Positions 58,119 to 64,000 of a DNA stretch of 64,000 nucleotides are shown here, in pieces; position 1 is the first letter of the stretch; every line of letters starts with the position of its first letter. Origin of the DNA: Uranotaenia lowii (taxonomy: Eukaryota; Arthropoda; Insecta; Diptera; Culicidae); contig NC_073693.1 in assembly GCF_029784155.1 (NCBI RefSeq), forward strand, positions 289,574,875 through 289,638,874, given 5' to 3'. The translations under genes were made by a program, and so were the position numbers. Below the pieces are notes generated by a model that was not told where the DNA came from, did no database searches, and saw nothing but the letters and a program-made list of their open reading frames with translations.

Positions 58119-58516
58119 AGACAACCTGCAAAACCCTTCAATCAAATTTTCAAAAGGCAAAAACATGGATACAAAGGTCCCAGAGCCTTGAAAGAAACCG
58201 TTCACAAAGCCAGGAAAATGATTCGTCAACGAAGTCCATCAAAATTGTTGTTGAACCACCAAAACCCGAAAATCCAACAAAAGACATCTACGCACAGCAA
58301 TCAAATCGAAAAAGTCGCTCCTTGGCACCAACGGAAACCCAAGTCAATCGTTCCGTGACCCCAGTCAAGAGGATCCAAAGTGACCCACAAAAACAAACAC
58401 AGCCCCCACAGAAGAAACAAGCCACGATCAAACCCAGCTTAGAATCTGATAGCGCAATGAACATCGCATCTGAAACAGAAATCTCCGAAAGCCAGGATAT
58501 GTTTTCCCAAAACTAA
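58119..58516 (+). pseudogene. LINE-D ORF1, C-terminal part
   Basis: It resumes the frame of 56761 (KTT then CKTLQSNFQKAKTWI) and continues as a Ser-, Gln- and Lys-rich tail (RSQSLERNRSQSQEND, PPKPENPTKDIYAQQ) to TAA at 58514-58516. ORF2 starts 9 bp downstream, a close spacing usual in two-ORF LINEs. Confidence 0.85.
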
Positions 58517-58525
58517 TTCATCAAA

Positions 58526-60428
58526 ATGGCCCTTCCCCAACCAACTTTTATTACCGACCAAACAACAACATCTTCAGAAGTATCACTTCTACACAGCCCT
58601 AGTTCGGTGCCAGCCGCAAATCTGGTTGTTCCAAGTCCTGGTTCACCCGGGTCGCTTGCTGGCACCAGACACCTGTGTATTTCACAAGCAAGTACCCCAC
58701 CGAATATCCAACCCGAACACATTTCCGATGCACCGTACCTTTCAGCACCCACGCAATCAATCTCCAATCGATGGACCGGCAGTAACACATCGTTACTCAC
58801 ACGTCGTCACAGCAACAGCACCACACCCAGAAATAGAGCCCCAACCAGCGAAGAAACCTTGGTCCTCCAATGGAACGTATGCGGCGCCAACCCACGCAGA
58901 GCCGAATTACAACAACTCATCAGCCGGTACGATCCCGTAGTTATAGCCATTCAAGAGCTTCGCACACCAAACCTTAACGGGTATGTAAAAAACTATCGCT
59001 GGTTTTCAACTCCTAGCGCATTTCCCTACACTTCGAGTGCTGGCCTTGGAATCCGAAATGGTATCCCGGCATCCCAAGTTAGCCTTAACACATCCCTGCC
59101 TTTTTGCGCTGTTACCATAGAAGCACCCATAAAAGTTACGATCTTATCCACTTACCTTCCGAATAACGAGTCTCTCGAGTCCTTAAAAACTGAATTCGAG
59201 AATGTCCTCGATTCTTTATCTCATCCTCTTCTGATTGTTGGAGATTTCAACGCTCACAATGCCATATGGGGTGGTGAACGTACTGACCGTCGTGGACGAT
59301 TCATAGAACAACTTGCTGCCGAAAATGTGCTTATCATCTTAAATTCATTCGAACATACTTACTTCCATCTTCCTAATGGTACAACAAGTGCAATAGACCT
59401 ATCCATGGCTTCCGTGTCAATTTGCAATCGCCTTTCATGGCAAGTGGAAAATGACCTTTCCGGCAGTGATCATTTCCCGATACGAGTAACAATAAACACA
59501 TCACCAAAAAAATTAACCAAACGCCCACGCTGGCTCGAAAATCAAGCTGACTGGCAGCTTTTCGAAAATGTCCTACTAGAAAAACTTTCCCACAACACGA
59601 CACCGAATCTTGCTGAAATAACAGAAGCAATAGTTAAAGCAGCCGAAGCTAGCATCCCCCGTACAAGTGGCAACTGCTGCCATAAATCAGTACCTTGGTG
59701 GAATAGAGAAGTACAAGAACTTATAAAAGATCGAAGACGAAAGTTAAGACGCCTAAGAATCCTTCCGGCAGACGACCAACAACGCGCTAACGCTTTAAAA
59801 GAGTTCCAAGTATCTCGCAATGCGGCACGTCGTGGGATAGCGGAGGCGAAAAAAACGAGTTGGGAAAATTTTGTCGCCACTTTTACATCCGACACCCCCA
59901 CAACAGTTATGTGGCAGAATTTCAATAGATTCTCTGGGAAACGAAAATCGCCCCGAATAGTACTCGAAACCCTACACGGAATAACAGAGGACCACCAAAA
60001 AGTTGCAGAAAGTCTTGGAGACCATTTTCAGTCAATGTCCAATCAACCCCAACTACCATTTCCACCGCCACCACGTACTAGCCGGAAAAATGAAAAGGAA
60101 ATATCCGAGCTGAAAAGAAAATTCTCTATACAGGAGTTTTTTTACGCGACGAAATCTAAAAAAGGCAACTCTGTTGGACCAGATAGCGTAAGTAACGAAA
60201 TGATACGACGACTACCCATTGCAACCAAAACGCAACTCCTCGACTGTTTTAACGAGCTGTGGGAGAATGGAACTTTTTTGCCATCTTGGAAAGAAGCCAT
60301 AATAATTCCCCTGGCAAAACCTGGGAAAGATCCTAAAAAAGCTGAAAACCACAGACCAATATCACTAACAAGTTGTATTGGTAAAACTATGGAACGCATG
60401 GTCAACCGAAGACTTGTTCAGTGGATCG
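58526..60428 (+). pseudogene. LINE-D ORF2: endonuclease and N-terminal RT
   Basis: Starts MALPQPTFITDQ, with a roughly 110-residue variable leader. The APE endonuclease follows: LVLQWNVCGANPRRAEL (about 112), IAIQELRTPN, VGDFNAHNAIWGG, SAIDLS and SGSDHFPI. The linker (KRPRWLENQADWQLFE) is characteristic of I/LOA-type elements. The RT starts with KGNSVGPDSVSNEMIRRL and EAIIIPLAKPGKDP, and ends at NRRLVQWI. There an internal deletion removes the next RT segment and shifts the frame (junction about 60428). Confidence 0.88.
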
Positions 60429-60429
60429 A

Positions 60430-61113
60430 GTTCCGCAAGGATCAGTTCTTGCTGTAACACTATTCTTAATTGCCATGGAGCCGTTATTCGAAAGAATCCC
60501 CCGTGGAGTGCAAACATTCGTTTATGCTGACGACATAGTGTTACTTGTTTCAGGGGCACAAGTGAAAAGTGTTAGAAAAAAATTGCAGAACGCTGTGACA
60601 AAAGTGATCGAATGGGCTGACGGGATAAATTTCACAATTTCTTCGGAAAAGTCTAGCATACTTCATATTTGTAAGAGAAGAAAGCACAAAACGGTCCCAC
60701 AAATAACTATTAATGGGAAAAACGTCCCTGAAGTAAAAAAAGCGCGCATCCTCGGTACAACGTTCACAAAAACCTTAAACTTTTCGTCCCAAATTTTCGA
60801 AACCAAAGCAGCACTAGAGTCTCGCCTAAACCTCTTACGTGCAATAGGCGGTCGACCATATGGAGGTCAAAGAACATGCCTACTGAACATGTTCAAGAGT
60901 ATAGGTGAATCAAAAATATTTTACGCAATTAACACTTTAGGGAGAAAAGGCATCAATTCGCTAAAACCACTTATGCCCAACTATAATTCCGGTATACGCA
61001 TCGCTGCTGGCGCTTTGCGGAGCAGTCCAATATTATCCCTTCATGCAGAAAGCGGAACTCTACCGTGGATTTACCGATTAATAGAGCGCATGACAACATC
61101 CACCATTCGCACT
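60430..61113 (+). pseudogene. LINE-D ORF2: RT palm and thumb after the deletion
   Basis: It opens at VPQGSVLAVTLFLIAMEPLF and has FVYADDIVLLVSGAQ with an intact YADD box. It continues through ARILGTTFTKTLNF and GIRIAAGALRSSPILSLH to the insertion at 61114. The RT fingers (roughly 150 residues judged from family length) are missing between QW and VPQG. Confidence 0.85.
61089..61113. repeat. 25-bp TSD, left
   Basis: Starts CATGACAACATCC and ends TTCGCACT. Exact copy at 63838-63862. Confidence 0.92.
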
Positions 61114-63837
61114 TAGCTTAGCTTAGCTTGATTGACTACTCACATCCACCTTTAATCATTGAGTCCGAAATGCTTTGCCACTAATTTTATAAAAGCTATT
61201 GCTCTGTTATGTATAAAGTATTCATGTTTCAGATTTATAATGGTTAAATTGTATTGTAATGATCACGTTATTATTTCATTTTAAACATTTCGAATTCCAT
61301 GATCGCAAGCGTGGCTCAGTGGAACTCGTTCCACATCGCCAATGGTTGCTACTCCGTGATTGACCGAGGCCATCAATTTTGTACAAGGGTCAAAAGAATG
61401 GATCTTGGGATTAGAAGCTCATTCTCAATGTACAAAACTGATGCTCTCTCTTTGAACGTCAATAACGGCGCCGGCCACGTCCTAGTAGTCAATAGATAGT
61501 TAGGAAAAATAGAGAAAGGGATGAAAGACATAAATTTACGCTTTAGGACCGAGGTCACCTCTGCATCCTAGCAAATAATTTTGTTTGGGAATGTGGATGA
61601 AAGGATTCGATCTGGAAACACTTTTGACAAGTGCATGGATCTTATTATTTTAATCAGTTTTCTTTAACTCCTAAGGTTTGCATAGAGACTCAATTCTGAT
61701 TCTGATGAAAATTTAACAGACAAAACAAGTAGTTGAAAGATCACCATTTAACAATTTCATCAATGTTTTATTGTAAGCTAGCTTTAGTTCAAATGATCAG
61801 GAGCTCTAGTATTGATTTTTTTTTATTGTACATAACTTACTAAACTTTGTCTCACATTTACTGAAGCAAAAAATCCTAAAAATTAGCTAGGACGAAAAAC
61901 ACAAATATGGTCACTTATCGAAAATTCTTTTGACAGCCAAATTGATATAAACAATCGAATCGATACCACAGCGGATGTACTTATTCTGGAGAAGGAAAAA
62001 AAATGAACGGAAATAGGACGAAATATTTGCAGATAATCTGTATTGAAAAGTCTCAACTATTGACAGCTTTAAGAATTTACTTATTGATAATTGTTGCCTA
62101 AAAATATATCATTATCTTCGAAATTCACCCAAAGCAAATACATATTTAAGCAAAAAAAACAACCTATCATGTTGATTCATTGATGACGAATATTAAAAAA
62201 ATCTAAACGATAATTGACTCCGTTAGAACCTTTGTAAGATATAGTTTAAAAATATTTAAATAAACTGAAAACAATAAAGGTATTTTTGAAGACAAGTCAG
62301 GCCATTTTATGAAACGAAATTTAAGGATGCAAGAATTGTAACGTCCACATTTGGCTACTATTGAGTCATGTGCAGAAACCGATAATCTGGAGGAAATATT
62401 TATTTGCCTAGAATTAAATTTTAAATGAGAAGCACTCCTCAATCAACAAACAGCTGCGTTATCATAATTCAGCTTTTTTTTAGAAGAGGCCATATGCTAT
62501 ATTAAGAGGCTTGTATCAGCATCTTCCAGTGTTGCGTTGAAAAGATGAAAATTATTTTCAATGAACGAACTATCCTTTATAAAAAAAAATAAACTGGAGT
62601 TATAGTTTACGAAGTTTAAAAGTTTAAAATACATGTACATATTTATATTATGAAATCATTTTTTCAACCATTTTTGCTATCCTAAGAAACTACTTCAGAG
62701 AATTAAAAAAAAAATTCTTGTTAATCTATTCTTCGATCAATTGTTCGATAGAAAATAAAAAATTTCATTAATTTCTTACACATCATCTCTTAAAATATTA
62801 TTGTTTTTAGTTCTCAAAGCTTCAATTGAGGAGTAAATCAAATTCATGGATATCGGGTTATTTTTAATGTTACTTTCATGATTTTCCCATTTCATTATTA
62901 TGTACCTAACATAAATATAAAAATAGCCTTAGAAAAACCACACGATCTATTCCGGAAACACTTATTCGACATTGCGCAAATTGCTTGCTAAAAAATTTCG
63001 CTCACATCGAAGGATCCAATAAGGTTAAAAATTGAAAAAAAAAATCTCCTCATTACTCGAAACAAAACCTACGCAGCCTCAGAAACACTACCGAAAACCA
63101 TCGCTCTCCGCTGTTGCTAGCCCAAAATCATTTGAAGGAAAAAAAAAAAAAAGAAAACCACTTGTACCTCAACCAACCTCCATAATAACAGAATACAACC
63201 TCAAAGGAAAGAAACACAATGAATTTGACCAAGAAAAACAGTTACACTTTCGACGAAATTCTAAAATTATCTCAAATAACCCTACCGTATAATTTTAAAA
63301 CTAGGATTTTTTTTTCATTTGGTATACTATAGGATACTTAGCTTTTGTTTTTGGTTTGAAATCAGATGTTCAACCTTCTGCCCAGAGCACCGTTGTTTGT
63401 CCCATCTATTTTTGCATGAACATCATCGATTCTCTTTTGTTTTGATCCGTATTCCTCGGAGTTCCCTCGCGGTTCGAAAGCGTTACGTTCCACTTCTCGT
63501 TCATTTCATAACGCTACACCGAAGGGTACCCGTTTTTAACAAGGCTCACAAGTGTAGCAAAAAGGTATAGAAAAAAAAAAACTGGGAGCACTACATATTT
63601 TAGATAACGGAACACAAGAAAAGCGGAACAGTAAAAACTTTCTCGCACTCATTAAAAACCAAAAATTTCGTCATTTTTACAACTTTTTTAACAAATTATT
63701 ATTCACTTTCACTACAGACTTTCCTTAACTCAAACAAAATAGACTTTTTTTCACTTTTCAACTTCGTTTTACTGGGTAAATCATCAAATTTTACACAACA
63801 CATGTTTAAGAACACTACTCGCAAACCTAGTTGCCAC
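61114..63837 (-). mobile_element. 2.7-kb retroposon-like insertion in LINE-D (TTAGC tail, 25-bp TSD)
   Basis: Its left edge is a TTAGC repeat (TAGCTTAGCTTAGCTTGATT), i.e. a TAAGC-type 3' tail on the minus strand. A conserved-looking block at 61305-61500 (CGTGGCTCAGTGG, ATTGACCGAGGCCATCAATT, AACGGCGCCGGCCACGTCC) would be its 3' UTR. The rest is AT-rich with no RT or endonuclease. It may be composite, with a second insertion inside. The 25-bp flanking repeat shows that it inserted by target duplication. Confidence 0.7.
63032..63292 (+). CDS. Unrecognised 86-aa Lys-rich ORF
   Basis: MKKKISSLLETKPTQPQKHY start. Lys/Ser/Pro-rich, low-complexity, with a poly-Lys run from an A tract. It lies on the strand opposite to the retroposon that contains it. 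Probably chance; no domain. Confidence 0.15.
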   Translation: MKKKISSLLETKPTQPQKHYRKPSLSAVASPKSFEGKKKKRKPLVPQPTSIITEYNLKGKKHNEFDQEKQLHFRRNSKIISNNPTV

Positions 63838-64000
63838 CATGACAACATCCACCATTCGCACTCTCGAAAAACCACATGCTACAATCACTCCGGCCTCACA
63901 AAGATCACTTCAAGCATTCCAATCACTAACTGGAAAAGATATTCCCAATGTTTGTAAATCCAGATCAGTTTGCACTCGACCATGGAATTCCAAAACTCCC
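63838..64000 (+). pseudogene. LINE-D ORF2 continuation, cut by window end
   Basis: The second TSD copy restores the frame (MTTSTIRT then LEKPHATITPASQRSLQAF), and it stays open to the window edge. Sequence beyond is needed for any RNase H domain. Confidence 0.8.

Larger units (their letters stand above)
55190..64000 (+). mobile_element. LINE-D: I-clade-like LINE, twice interrupted, runs off window
   Basis: GC-richer leader from about 55190, ORF1 with zinc knuckles, ORF2 with EN and RT, then more coding at 63838-64000. It carries LINE-A in ORF1 (56762-58118) and an unrelated 2.7-kb insertion in ORF2 (61114-63837). There is also an internal deletion at 60428. The 3' end, where an RNase H domain would be expected for the I clade, lies beyond the window. 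The left boundary is estimated. Confidence 0.85.

Noticed and set aside
63032..63292. 86-aa Lys-rich ORF as a functional gene
   Set aside because: Poly-Lys arises from an A run, there is no domain, and it lies inside a retroposon on its opposite strand.

Overview
This 64-kb window is AT-rich eukaryotic DNA made almost entirely of transposable elements and low-complexity spacer. I found no intact host protein-coding gene. It reads like a large intergenic or intronic region of a dipteran, most likely a mosquito of culicine type. That placement is inference. It rests on the ITmD37E-like mariner transposase, several nested APE-type LINEs, many small inverted-repeat elements and intron sizes of 60-100 bp. 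A 500-base assembly gap lies at 9522-10021.

Layout. 1-10 kb: AT-rich spacer with small inverted-repeat (MITE-like) elements. 10.1-12.4 kb: moderately GC-rich, unassigned. 12.46-17.05 kb: a full-length LINE (called LINE-A here) bounded by a 13-bp target-site duplication (TSD), decayed and split by a 1.2-kb TIR element that carries two plausible introns. 17-20.8 kb: spacer with a GC-rich island at about 20.2 kb. 20.9-22.4 kb: a broken ITmD37E mariner transposase, itself split by a MITE. 22.98-32.95 kb: a second LINE (LINE-B, RTE-like, minus strand). It is cut in two by a 6.8-kb LTR element with 512-bp LTRs that look identical by eye, a 5-bp TSD, PBS and PPT, but no gag or pol ORF. 34-35 kb: GC-rich non-repetitive island. 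35.9-36.5 kb: 5'-truncated LINE-A copy with TSD, then a tRNA-like sequence. 37.4-43.6 kb: hAT-like and other MITEs and a further GC-rich island. 43.6-46.3 kb: a putative TIR element carrying six copies of a CRE-like palindromic motif. 46.5-48.5 kb: a decayed Jockey/CR1-like LINE (LINE-C). 48.5-52.2 kb: a 175-bp retroposed piece of the LINE-A 5' region, a fold-back element, a tandem duplication and a hAT MITE with a perfect 8-bp TSD. 55.2-64 kb: an I-clade-like LINE (LINE-D) with ORF1 and ORF2, interrupted by a LINE-A copy and by a 2.7-kb insertion with a 25-bp TSD, and running off the window end.

The sequence records a layered history. LINE-A was jumping after LINE-D landed (it sits in LINE-D ORF1). 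A non-coding LTR element landed in LINE-B. MITEs landed in LINE-A and in the mariner. Because target and insertion join exactly, the pre-insertion reading frame can be followed across several junctions. The best candidates for something new are the coding-free LTR element with its internal repeat array, the CRE-motif element, the intron-bearing TIR element, and the short retroposon derived from a LINE 5' region.
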